Shown: piece after piece, positions 1 to 7,317 of the stretch
Layout: the number at the start of each line of letters is the position of its first letter
Numbering within the stretch: the first letter of the stretch is position 1
Source of the DNA: Stutzerimonas stutzeri
GTDB lineage: Bacteria; Pseudomonadota; Gammaproteobacteria; Pseudomonadales; Pseudomonadaceae
NCBI RefSeq assembly: GCF_024448715.1
Contig: NZ_JAMOHZ010000003.1
Span: 372,001-436,000, forward strand
Reading direction: 5' to 3'
DNA: 64,000 nucleotides
Program-made: the position numbers and the translations under genes
Notes under the pieces: generated by a model
The model's input: only the letters and a program-made list of their open reading frames with translations
Databases searched by the model: none
What the model was told of the DNA's origin: nothing

Positions 1-300
1 GCCCCAGGAGAAGAAGATCCGCGCGCTGTAGCCCGGCGCCACCTGCACGCTGTCGAATTTCGGATCGAGTTGGGTGGGAATTCCAGTGAAGCCGATCAGC
101 GAATCAGACTGTCCGGCGCTGCGGCAGGCGCTCAAACTGCCGCCGAGAAAGCCCAGCGCGGCGAGGCCCATCCCACCCTTGAGCATGTTGCGACGGCTGC
201 GATCGACCAGTTGCCCCAGCGAGGCATTCGAGCTCGGGTTAATGGCCTGATCGTCGAGGGTTGAAAGGTTGGCGTGGAAACTCTGAAAATCCTGTTTCAT
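1..300 (-). CDS. phoX: PhoX-type alkaline phosphatase, N-terminal part (runs off the window)
   Basis: Only the first 100 codons are inside the window. The protein starts with a long n-region, then a twin-arginine signal (SRRNMLKGG at about residues 34-42), a hydrophobic Leu/Gly stretch and SACRSAG. After it comes the mature start of the PhoX/DUF839 type (GIPTQLDPKFDSV, APGYSARIFFSWG). PhoX enzymes are Tat-exported periplasmic phosphomonoesterases induced by phosphate starvation. The gene begins 34 bp after the tonB-like stop on the same strand, so it is probably the last or next-to-last gene of the phytase/receptor operon. The catalytic region is outside the window, so the assignment rests on the N-terminus and context. 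Confidence 0.78.
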   Translation of the reverse strand, partial: MKQDFQSFHANLSTLDDQAINPSSNASLGQLVDRSRRNMLKGGMGLAALGFLGGSLSACRSAGQSDSLIGFTGIPTQLDPKFDSVQVAPGYSARIFFSWG

Positions 301-334
301 CAATGGCTCATCTGGCGAATGGAACTGCTGCGCA

Positions 335-1168
335 TCACTGGATGCGGTAATGGAAGGTGTTCTTCACTTCGGGGACGGCCACGGCACGACCGTCGACGAT
401 ACGGGGCTGATAGCGAAAGCTCTTGGCGGCGGTGAGCGAGGGCCGGATGAACAGCGGATGGCAGTCATCCAGGGCTTTCGGGTTCTCGATCCGCCCCTGC
501 GAATTGACCGAATAACTCACGGTGCAGTTGCCCTCGATGCCCTTGTCCAGCGCACGCTGCGGATAATCCGGCGCGTCCTTGGCGATTGGCAGGTATTGAC
601 GACTGGCAGCCGCGGCCTCGGCCTGGCGCGCCCGTTCCGCGGCTGCCGCTTCGGCCTGTGCAGTCTGTTGACGCTGCTGTTCCTCACGGGCCAGTTGCTC
701 ACGACGTTGGGCTTCGCGCTGTTGGCGCTCGGCCTCGAGCCGTTCCTGCCGTTCGCGTTCAAGTTGCTGTTTTTGCTGTCGCTCTCGCTGGCGTTCCTCT
801 TCGGCCAAACGTTCCTGCTCAGCCCGCTTGAATGCCAACTCGGCCTGTTCGAGTCGATGCTGTTCGATTCGCGGATCGACCTGCGGTTCCTCGGCCGCCT
901 CTCGAGCCACGACCGGCTCCGGCAATGGCATCGGCTCGGGCTCGACAGGCGGCGCGACCACCGGTTGCGGAGCCGGCAAGCTGACCAACTGAGTCTTGAG
1001 CACCTGAGTCGCACTGGGTGCCGTCAGTTCGGGCGTCCAGCCATGCAGCAGCAAGCCGAACACTCCGAAATGCAGCGCCAAGGTCACCACCGCAGCACTG
1101 GCATGGCTGGGCCACTGCGGTCGGGCGACGGGAAAGCTATTGGGCAGAGGCATGCTCAAACTGCTCAT
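335..1168 (-). CDS. tonB: TonB-like energy transducer with a TolA-like charged stalk
   Basis: The protein has 277 residues. Residues 25-43 form one membrane anchor with a buried His33. Residues 50-95 are proline-rich. About residues 95-195 are a highly charged Glu/Gln/Arg/Ala helix. The C-terminal domain is TonB-type (YPQRALDKGIEGNCTVSYSV, then FRYQPRIVDGRAVAVPEV). TonB proteins pass proton-motive energy from ExbB-ExbD to outer-membrane receptors. The long EQR helix is more typical of TolA than of the Pro-Lys rod of TonB. The start codon overlaps the exbD stop (ATGA), showing translational coupling. Its likely client is the receptor at the head of the cluster; that pairing is inferred. Confidence 0.9.
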   Translation of the reverse strand: MSSLSMPLPNSFPVARPQWPSHASAAVVTLALHFGVFGLLLHGWTPELTAPSATQVLKTQLVSLPAPQPVVAPPVEPEPMPLPEPVVAREAAEEPQVDPRIEQHRLEQAELAFKRAEQERLAEEERQRERQQKQQLERERQERLEAERQQREAQRREQLAREEQQRQQTAQAEAAAAERARQAEAAAASRQYLPIAKDAPDYPQRALDKGIEGNCTVSYSVNSQGRIENPKALDDCHPLFIRPSLTAAKSFRYQPRIVDGRAVAVPEVKNTFHYRIQ

Positions 1169-1623
1169 GGCTCGGCCAGCCCAGGCGCCTCGGTGATCAG
1201 GCCGAGATTTACCACACCACCGCGCTGCAGTTCGGCGATCCCAGCCACCACTCGACCGTAGTCAGCCGCATCATCGGCACGCACGTAGACCTGGGTGTCG
1301 CCGCGCTCGGCGATGATCGCCGCAACCTTCTCGCGCATTTCCTCAAGGTCGATGGCGCTGTCGGTCTGGTCCTCGGCGTTCAGCTCGTTGCCCAGGTTCC
1401 AGTAGAAGCCGCCATCGGCCTGCACCGAAAGGGTAAGTATTTGCCGCTCATTCTCTGTGGGCATCGCCTCGGCGGCGACCTTGGGCAGCTCGATCTTCAC
1501 GCCCTGCACCAGCATCGGCGCGGTGACCATGAAAATAACCAACAACACCAGCATCACGTCGATGTACGGCACCACATTCATTTCGGCCTTGGGGCCGTGT
1601 TTACGCTGTGGTTTGACCAGCAT
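1165..1623 (-). CDS. exbD: ExbD/TolR-family proton-channel subunit
   Basis: This 152-residue biopolymer transport protein has a short cytoplasmic N-terminus, one membrane helix (PYIDVMLVLLVIFMVTAPML, about residues 18-37) holding the conserved proton-carrying Asp, and a periplasmic domain. It works with ExbB to energise the TonB-like protein encoded next. It is visibly related to TolR at 28442-28894: both share EMNVVPYIDVMLVLLVIFMV, the QGVK/LPKV segment and a NLGLITEAP-type C-terminus. It therefore looks TolR-derived rather than like a classical ExbD. The gene lies 12 bp after exbB and overlaps tonB by 4 bp. Confidence 0.93.
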   Translation of the reverse strand: MLVKPQRKHGPKAEMNVVPYIDVMLVLLVIFMVTAPMLVQGVKIELPKVAAEAMPTENERQILTLSVQADGGFYWNLGNELNAEDQTDSAIDLEEMREKVAAIIAERGDTQVYVRADDAADYGRVVAGIAELQRGGVVNLGLITEAPGLAEP

Positions 1624-1635
1624 GGCGGGGCTCCT

Positions 1636-2349
1636 TCAGGCGGCTGCGGCGACGCTGGGCGCCCCGGCATGCAGGCGACGATGCAACCGCGCCTGCAGTT
1701 CATTGGCAAAGCTGTAGTAGCGAGCGCTGAGGGTCTGGCCGCGGGCGGAGAAGCGGTTGTAGGCCATCACCGCCGGGATCGCCGCAAACAGGCCGATGGC
1801 CGTGGCGATCAATGCTTCGGCGATGCCCGGAGCGACTGTGGAGAGAGTGGCCTGCTGCACCATGGACAGGCCGAGGAAGGAATTCATGATCCCCCAGACG
1901 GTGCCGAACAGGCCGATATAGGGGCTGACCGAACCGACCGTGGCGAGGAACTGCAGGCCGCTTTCAAGCCGCTCTTCCTGCTCCGCGATGGCTACATAGA
2001 GGCTGCGCTCGACACCCTCGATCACTGCGTTAGGGGCAATGCCCGGCTGGCGCTGCAGCTGGCTGAATTCCTGATAGCCCGCGAGAAAAATTCGCTGCAA
2101 TGCCGCTTCTGTGGGGAGCTCCTGTTCGCTGCCCTCGCGATACAGGTGCGCCAGTTCACCACCGCTGCGAAAACGCTGTAGGAAGCTCTTGAGCAATTGT
2201 TCGCTACGACGCAGCGCAGCCCCGCGCCGGATGATCAAGTACCAGCTGAAAAGCGAGGCCAGAACCAGAATAACCATGACGGCCTGCACCACTAGGCTGG
2301 CGTCGCTGATCAGTCCCCAGACCGACATGTGTTCAAGGGTGCTCTGCAT
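1636..2349 (-). CDS. exbB: ExbB/TolQ-family proton-channel subunit
   Basis: The protein has 237 residues and three membrane helices: about 17-37, and a pair near 135-160 and 170-195. The MotA/TolQ/ExbB signature is present (ATVGSVSPYIGLFGTVWGIM; APGIAEALIATAIGLFAAIP). It forms the inner-membrane proton channel with ExbD. Its closest visible relative in the window is TolQ (28907-29599), which shares the same start (HMSxWxLISxAS) and both signatures nearly residue for residue, so the family call could equally read TolQ-like. A strong ribosome site (GGAGGAAACACA) precedes the ATG. It is separated from the phytase gene by 101 bp containing a hairpin. Confidence 0.93.
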   Translation of the reverse strand: MQSTLEHMSVWGLISDASLVVQAVMVILVLASLFSWYLIIRRGAALRRSEQLLKSFLQRFRSGGELAHLYREGSEQELPTEAALQRIFLAGYQEFSQLQRQPGIAPNAVIEGVERSLYVAIAEQEERLESGLQFLATVGSVSPYIGLFGTVWGIMNSFLGLSMVQQATLSTVAPGIAEALIATAIGLFAAIPAVMAYNRFSARGQTLSARYYSFANELQARLHRRLHAGAPSVAAAA

Positions 2350-2362
2350 TGTGTTTCCTCCG

Positions 2363-2382
2363 GGCCGTGCGACGCGACGGCC
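2363..2382 (-). promoter_or_regulatory. Intercistronic hairpin just before the exbB ribosome site
   Basis: A 6-bp GC-only stem (GGCCGT / ACGGCC) with an 8-base loop lies between the phytase stop and the exbB start. Its 3' arm nearly abuts the GGAGGAAACACA ribosome site. There is no U-run, so it is not a standard terminator. An RNA-processing or stability role is possible but unproven. Confidence 0.4.
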
Positions 2383-2450
2383 TTATTGGATTGCATTCGG
2401 GTTACGTTGCGATGACAGCCATGCGCAACCAATGGGCTATCGCTTGAGGC

Positions 2451-4385
2451 TCAGTCCAGCCCCAACGCCTCGGCGACCGCCGTCCAAGGCACATACTTAT
2501 AGTTCTGCGACCCTTCGGGCATGCGCTTGCGACCGTCCTGCACCACTATCAAGCCACGGCTCCAGATGCCGCCGAGGTTGGCCGAAGTGACCTCCAGGCC
2601 GTCGGTTTCCGAGGCGCCATCAATGCCGCGCTCGGCATTCAGGCCGACCCGGAAGGCGCCACGCACCGCATAGGGCGCCTGGGCGTCGAGCACGAGGTAG
2701 CTGTCGTTGCCCTGGCTGGAAACCACCAGGTAATCGGCTTTTTCGCCTTGATAGATCGCCAAGCCCTCGACATCGTCATGCAGCGGGCCGCCGACGCCGA
2801 TGACCTTTTCCAGCGCTGCCGGCGCATCGCTGCGCAGATCTAGCGTCCACACCGCCGCGTCTTCCTCGCCGACGTAGAGCCGCTGATTACGGTCGTCCGC
2901 TACACAACCTTCGGGCTGGCTGGCCACCTTGAACTGGCGCACCTGCTCGCCGCGCGGCGTGCCGCTGGAGCCGTCAAGGCGGTATTGCAGGAAGGTGCCG
3001 TCCTTGTCGTTGGCGATGGCATGAATGGCGCCCTGACTGTCCTTGAACATGCACAGGCCATAGATATCGCTGAACGGCGTGTCGATTTGGCCGATGTCGC
3101 TCAGCTCACCGCTGCGTTGGTCAACGGCGAATAGATGAAGACTGTTGTGATCGCGATTGCTCGCCACGGCGAGGTCGACGCGCTTACCGCCGAGCGCGAA
3201 GCCGGAGCGCAGATCGACGTTGTTCAGTCGCCCCACCGGCAGGTACTGAAGCTGCTTGCCGGCCATGTCGTACACGGCCAGCCCGCCTTTCTTGTCGGTA
3301 CCGAGCACGCGGCTGCTGCCTGGATCGCTAGGGTTGACCCAGATCGCCGGATCGTCCGCCGCATCGCCCAGATGAGGTACTGGATCGGTCTGCACTGTCG
3401 CTGCCAGCGTTGGGATGACAGGCATCGCGGCAGGCGCTTGCGGACGCCAATCCAGACGAGCCACGTGTGCACCACGTTCATCGGTCAGCAGCACCTCAAG
3501 GCCGCGGTCGGTGAACCGCGCGCTGACCTGCTCCGGCTCATCGAACCCGTCCAGCGGGATCACCTGATGGCTGCGCCAGTCATCGCCGTCACGCTGATAG
3601 AGGTGCAACGCGCCCGCTTCCGGGTCCAGAGCCAGCAACCCGCCCGGCACCAGCGCCATGCCGGACGCGGCTTCGGCAATGCCGCCGAACGGCTGCACGA
3701 TATCCACCGGCCGGCGCAGCAGCGGCGCTTCGGCGTCAGCTGCGTAGTTCCAGAGGCCGACGCTCTCTTCGTTGACGATCAGCTCACCGGCCCGATCATC
3801 GGCCTGGCAATAACTGCTTCCCGGAGGCAGGCTCAGGCCACGTACACGGCGAGGTGTCGTCAGCAGTTTCTGGTCAGCCGCCACCAACCATTGCTCGCCG
3901 ATGCCTTCCTCGCCGATCAGAAACACGTAGCCGTTGCGCGCGGCGTCTCTATACAGGCACAGCCCTTCGATGGCGAAGTCCGTCTTCGGAACATACAGCG
4001 GCTGGCTCCAGCGATGCTGGCGATCGAGCCCGAGCAGCACCGCCTGCTGGCGCTTGCGGTCGAGTGTCGCGATCAGCAGACCCTGCTCGCTGGCACGGTG
4101 ATCCAGGCCCTCGAATCGACCCTCGAAAGCACTGAGTGCCGCGCCTTTCACGTCCAGTAGCTGCAAGCCGCGCGAGTCCGGGCGAACCAGCAGCTGTGAA
4201 GCGCCCGGCCAGAATGCGTCGTTGCCGATCAGCTGGGCGCTTTCCGCTTCGAGAGGTGCGTCGCTCGCCATGCTCAGCGTCGCTGCGGCCCTTTCGACAG
4301 GGGCCGGTCCGGCACCCGACTGACAAGCAGCCAGTGCAATACAAAGGCCCAGCATCAGTGGTTTTTTAAGCAAGGTTACGTCCAT
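2451..4385 (-). CDS. Beta-propeller phytase lipoprotein, two-domain form
   Basis: The chosen ATG gives 644 residues and a lipoprotein signal (LGLCIALAACQSG, with the lipobox cysteine near residue 22); an upstream in-frame start would spoil the signal. From about residue 325 onward is a complete beta-propeller phytase with the family hallmarks DAADDPAIW (about 338-346), NNVDLR (about 386-391), QPEGC and DDVEGL (about 535). These acidic residues bind calcium and phosphate. The preceding 300 residues resemble a second, degenerate propeller without those motifs. The enzyme releases phosphate from inositol phosphates, here probably anchored in the outer membrane. It is encoded directly after a TonB-dependent receptor, a known pairing for this family. 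Confidence 0.93.
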   Translation of the reverse strand: MDVTLLKKPLMLGLCIALAACQSGAGPAPVERAAATLSMASDAPLEAESAQLIGNDAFWPGASQLLVRPDSRGLQLLDVKGAALSAFEGRFEGLDHRASEQGLLIATLDRKRQQAVLLGLDRQHRWSQPLYVPKTDFAIEGLCLYRDAARNGYVFLIGEEGIGEQWLVAADQKLLTTPRRVRGLSLPPGSSYCQADDRAGELIVNEESVGLWNYAADAEAPLLRRPVDIVQPFGGIAEAASGMALVPGGLLALDPEAGALHLYQRDGDDWRSHQVIPLDGFDEPEQVSARFTDRGLEVLLTDERGAHVARLDWRPQAPAAMPVIPTLAATVQTDPVPHLGDAADDPAIWVNPSDPGSSRVLGTDKKGGLAVYDMAGKQLQYLPVGRLNNVDLRSGFALGGKRVDLAVASNRDHNSLHLFAVDQRSGELSDIGQIDTPFSDIYGLCMFKDSQGAIHAIANDKDGTFLQYRLDGSSGTPRGEQVRQFKVASQPEGCVADDRNQRLYVGEEDAAVWTLDLRSDAPAALEKVIGVGGPLHDDVEGLAIYQGEKADYLVVSSQGNDSYLVLDAQAPYAVRGAFRVGLNAERGIDGASETDGLEVTSANLGGIWSRGLIVVQDGRKRMPEGSQNYKYVPWTAVAEALGLD

Positions 4386-4393
4386 TGTTTTTC

Positions 4394-4413
4394 CGGTCAG
4401 CAGCCGCTGACCG
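4394..4413 (-). promoter_or_regulatory. Perfect hairpin directly upstream of the phytase start
   Basis: In the transcript, CGGTCAGC and GCTGACCG form a perfect 8-bp stem with a 4-base loop. It ends 8 bases before the phytase ATG, with only GAAAAACA between. The only purine-rich ribosome-site candidate (GGAAAA) touches the 3' arm, so the structure could limit initiation or protect the downstream message after processing. That function is inferred from position only. Confidence 0.45.
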
Positions 4414-4482
4414 ACACCGGTCCAAAGGGGAACAGAGCGGTGCCGGCGCGGCATAAAAGTCGAAGTCGGTAGAAGAGCCAGG

Positions 4483-6963
4483 TCAGAAATGAGTCAGGGT
4501 CAGGCCGAGCTTGTAGGTCGGGCCGTATTCCTCGTACTGCGCGTTGTAGTTGCTGCGCCCGGTGTAGACGAAGTAGGACTCGTCGGTGAGGTTCAGCGCC
4601 TCGACCGTCAATTGCAGGTTCGGCGTGATGAAGTAGCCGGCCTTGAAGTCGAGGAACAGCTGCTCATCGGCGTAGAGGTCGTGAGCTTCGTCGTCGACGC
4701 CGGACACCTCGGCCAGGTACTCGGATTTGTAATTGGCGGCCAGGCGCATGTTGAAGACGTCGTTTTCCCAGCCGACCATCAGATTGCCGACCGTATCGGA
4801 GTGGTTCGGCAGATCGATGCTGCGCTGACTGCCCTGCCCTTCGATGTCCGCGTCGGACTTGCTGAAGGTGGCGTTGGCGCCGAGCAGTACGCCATTCCAG
4901 GGTGCAGGCAACCAGTCCAACTTCTGCGAATAAGCCAGCTCCAGGCCATATAGCTTGGCGCTGCTGCCATTCTCAAAACTCAGTGCTTCGTCGAAATCGG
5001 CCCACTGCCCGCTGCCAGCCAGGTCGGTGTTGTAGATGAAGTTATCGATGTCCTTGTAGAACAGATAAGCCGACACGGCGCCGGCTCGGCCCATGTAGTG
5101 CTCGATGCCGAGGTCGTAGTTCATCGACTCCAGCGGCTTGAGGTCGGGGTTGCCGAATTCGGCATCTTCACCGTCGATGACGAAGCCGGGCGCCAGTTGC
5201 TCGAAGGTCGGGCGCACCACCGTATTGGTCCACGCTGCGCGAAGCTGGGTGTCGCGCGTCAGCTGGTAACGGACATGCAGTCCCGGCAGCCAGTGATCGT
5301 AGCGGTTGTCGCTGGAAATGGACTCGAAAGAACCGTCGCGAATCCCGGTGCCCTTGGCGCTGAACTCGGTGCCTTCGTAGCGCAGGCCGGCGATGACGCG
5401 CCATTTGTCCAGATCCAGGGTATTCATGAAATAGGCGGCGTTGATGTCCTCGGTCATGTCGAAGTCGTTGATGCGCGACTGCTCTTCGTCGAAGAACTCA
5501 CCGGCATCCAGTCCACCGATCAGCCCTTCTATCGCGCCTGCGCTGATGCCGGGACCGAAACGGTCGAGCGCGTAATCGACGTTACCGCTTTGGGCGTCGG
5601 CCAGCGTCACGCCATCGAAGTCGTCATAGAGCCAGATATCGGCATCGTTGCTCTTGTCGCGGCGGCTGAGCTTGCCACCAAACTTGAACTGCGAGGCATA
5701 ACCCTGAATATCGTATTCACGGGCCAGATCGAGACGGATGTTCTTCTCACGGTCGCGGGCATCGCTTTCTTCCCATTCCACTTCGTCAAGCTCGAAGCTC
5801 GCCGGATCGTAGAAAGACGAGTCGACGCTCAAGCGCGGCTTTGTGGTGCTGGAAAAGCCCGCGTCTGCGAAGTCGCCTTCAAAGGTCGCGCCGGCTATCC
5901 CGCCGGGATTGCGTTCTCGGGCCTCGCTGTAGCCAGCCTGACCGCTGAGGGTCCAAAGGCCCACCATGCGCTCGCCGCCGAATACATAGGATTGGATGGT
6001 CTGGGTGTCTTCACGCGATTTCAGTTCGCGCCAGCCCTCGGCGTCGCCCAGCTCCCCTTCGAGCTGCGCGTCCGCAAATTCGACACCGGCACCGTTGCGC
6101 GTCTCGGTGTCCTTGAAACGGCTGTAGAGGGTGCGCAGGTAATAGTTGCTGACGTCGTCCGGCTTGTAATCGAAATTGAGGCCGACGCCAGCGCGCTCAC
6201 GGGTGATCTCGTAGTCGCGCTGCTCGAATTCTTCCAGCCGGGCGCCGTCCTCAAAATCCCAGGCACCACCGGTTTCGACGTTATCGGAGCCGAAGTCCCG
6301 CTCCTGCCAACTCAGCGCCGCCGCAACACCGAAGTTGTCGACGCCATCACCCAAGCTGAAACGGTTGCTGAAAGCACCGGAGAACTTCGGGCTGGTCTTG
6401 CTGACGTTCTCATCGTAGCTGCCTTCACCGCTGATGCTGTAGAAAAGGCCGTCGTGATCGAAGGCGGACAGACTCTCCACCTCAATAGTGCCGCCGAGGG
6501 AGTTGGCGTCCATGTCCGGGGTCAGGGTCTTGACCACCGAGAGCGACTGCACCAGCTCTGAGGGCAGCACGTCCAGGGCCACGGCGCGCCGGCCGCTTTC
6601 CGGCGATGGGACCAGGGTGCCGTTGATGGTGACGCTGTTCAGATCGGGTGCGATGCCGCGCACGCTGACGAAGCGGCCTTCTCCCTGGTCGCGCTCGACA
6701 GAGATACCGGGAATGCGCTGCAACGCTTCGGCGGCGTTGTCATCCGGCAGCTGGCCGATGCCGTCGGCGTGCACCACGCTCTTGACACTGTCGGAGCTGC
6801 GCTGCTCCTTCAACGCCTCGTCGATGCTGACGGCTTGGCCAATTACCTCGACGTGCTCCATGACAAGCGGCTCCTCGGCCCAGGCCGAACCGGCACTGAT
6901 GGCGAGGGCCAGCAGGCTGATACGGAATCCTGCATGGCGGATGCCGCTGCGGTATGTGTTCAT
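4483..6963 (-). CDS. TonB-dependent outer-membrane receptor (Xanthomonas-Caulobacter type), probable phytate/organophosphate receptor
   Basis: The protein has 826 residues. A signal peptide ends at about residue 29 (SAGSAWA). A TonB-box-like segment follows (MEHVEVIG), then a plug domain (about 50-165: DDNAAEALQRIPGISVERD, RFVSVRGI, NSLGGTIEV) and a beta-barrel ending in the terminal Phe expected for BAM-dependent insertion (KLGLTLTHF). The plug resembles the large-substrate receptor subfamily common in Xanthomonas and Caulobacter. The ATG at 6963 is preferred over an upstream TTG. It heads a collinear set with phytase, ExbB, ExbD, TonB and PhoX. The substrate is inferred from these neighbours: inositol phosphates or another phosphoester. 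Iron is unlikely, since nothing siderophore-related is nearby. Confidence 0.88.
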   Translation of the reverse strand: MNTYRSGIRHAGFRISLLALAISAGSAWAEEPLVMEHVEVIGQAVSIDEALKEQRSSDSVKSVVHADGIGQLPDDNAAEALQRIPGISVERDQGEGRFVSVRGIAPDLNSVTINGTLVPSPESGRRAVALDVLPSELVQSLSVVKTLTPDMDANSLGGTIEVESLSAFDHDGLFYSISGEGSYDENVSKTSPKFSGAFSNRFSLGDGVDNFGVAAALSWQERDFGSDNVETGGAWDFEDGARLEEFEQRDYEITRERAGVGLNFDYKPDDVSNYYLRTLYSRFKDTETRNGAGVEFADAQLEGELGDAEGWRELKSREDTQTIQSYVFGGERMVGLWTLSGQAGYSEARERNPGGIAGATFEGDFADAGFSSTTKPRLSVDSSFYDPASFELDEVEWEESDARDREKNIRLDLAREYDIQGYASQFKFGGKLSRRDKSNDADIWLYDDFDGVTLADAQSGNVDYALDRFGPGISAGAIEGLIGGLDAGEFFDEEQSRINDFDMTEDINAAYFMNTLDLDKWRVIAGLRYEGTEFSAKGTGIRDGSFESISSDNRYDHWLPGLHVRYQLTRDTQLRAAWTNTVVRPTFEQLAPGFVIDGEDAEFGNPDLKPLESMNYDLGIEHYMGRAGAVSAYLFYKDIDNFIYNTDLAGSGQWADFDEALSFENGSSAKLYGLELAYSQKLDWLPAPWNGVLLGANATFSKSDADIEGQGSQRSIDLPNHSDTVGNLMVGWENDVFNMRLAANYKSEYLAEVSGVDDEAHDLYADEQLFLDFKAGYFITPNLQLTVEALNLTDESYFVYTGRSNYNAQYEEYGPTYKLGLTLTHF

Positions 6964-7013
6964 GAACAATCCCCCGAACGCTGACTACCGGGTCCATCCC
7001 GGAACTGCAGCGG

Positions 7014-7047
7014 ACGGTAGGTGGGGGATGTGGCGGTTCTGTGACAG
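7014..7047 (-). promoter_or_regulatory. Candidate Pho box and -10 for the receptor/phytase operon
   Basis: On the minus strand CTGTCAC-AGAA-CCGCCAC (7047-7030) matches the two 7-bp half-sites and 4-bp spacing of the PhoB box; the first half is near-perfect and the second matches 5 of 7. Ten bases downstream is TACCGT (7019-7014), where the -10 of a PhoB-dependent promoter should lie, though it matches the consensus only weakly. The site is about 70-85 bp upstream of the receptor ATG. PhoB control would fit the phosphate-scavenging gene content. This is inference from motif and position. Confidence 0.5.
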
Positions 7048-7140
7048 GGTTTGGCGCTGGGCCAGATATCTGGACTTTGGCGTGTAGTTCGATTGGGTTT
7101 TGAGCTGAATTGACCTGTTTTGTTGGATAAGCGAAAGGAC

Positions 7141-7211
7141 CGTAGGGTGGGCTTCAGCCCACCACGTGAAGATCAAACACTCCGTCACGGTGGGCTGAAG
7201 CCCACCCTACG
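7141..7211. repeat. REP-type inverted pair
   Basis: Two 22-bp copies, GTAGGGTGGGCTTCAGCCCACC (7142-7163) and its near-perfect reverse complement (7189-7210), are separated by 25 bp. Each is itself a hairpin. The same motif recurs at 46096-46221. Such paired REP units are non-autonomous elements mobilised by RAYT-type transposases; no RAYT gene is in the window. Confidence 0.85.
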
Positions 7212-7317
7212 ATGCTGAAGGGGAACGATGTCCGAGCTGTCCTCAAGCCGTTTTTCTTTATCTTTCGAATTGGCTACAGCCTCACAGACGACTCCGAATG
7301 CCCCATTAGGAGGGTGA

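Noticed and set aside
350..2181. Long plus-strand frames opposite tonB, exbD and exbB
   Set aside because: All three minus genes have clear families and overlapping starts. The plus frames show low-complexity composition typical of shadows.
5098..6561. 487-codon open frame on the plus strand opposite the receptor gene
   Set aside because: It is the mirror of a GC-rich coding frame; the minus strand has a complete receptor with plug and barrel motifs. The plus frame has no ribosome site or recognisable domain.
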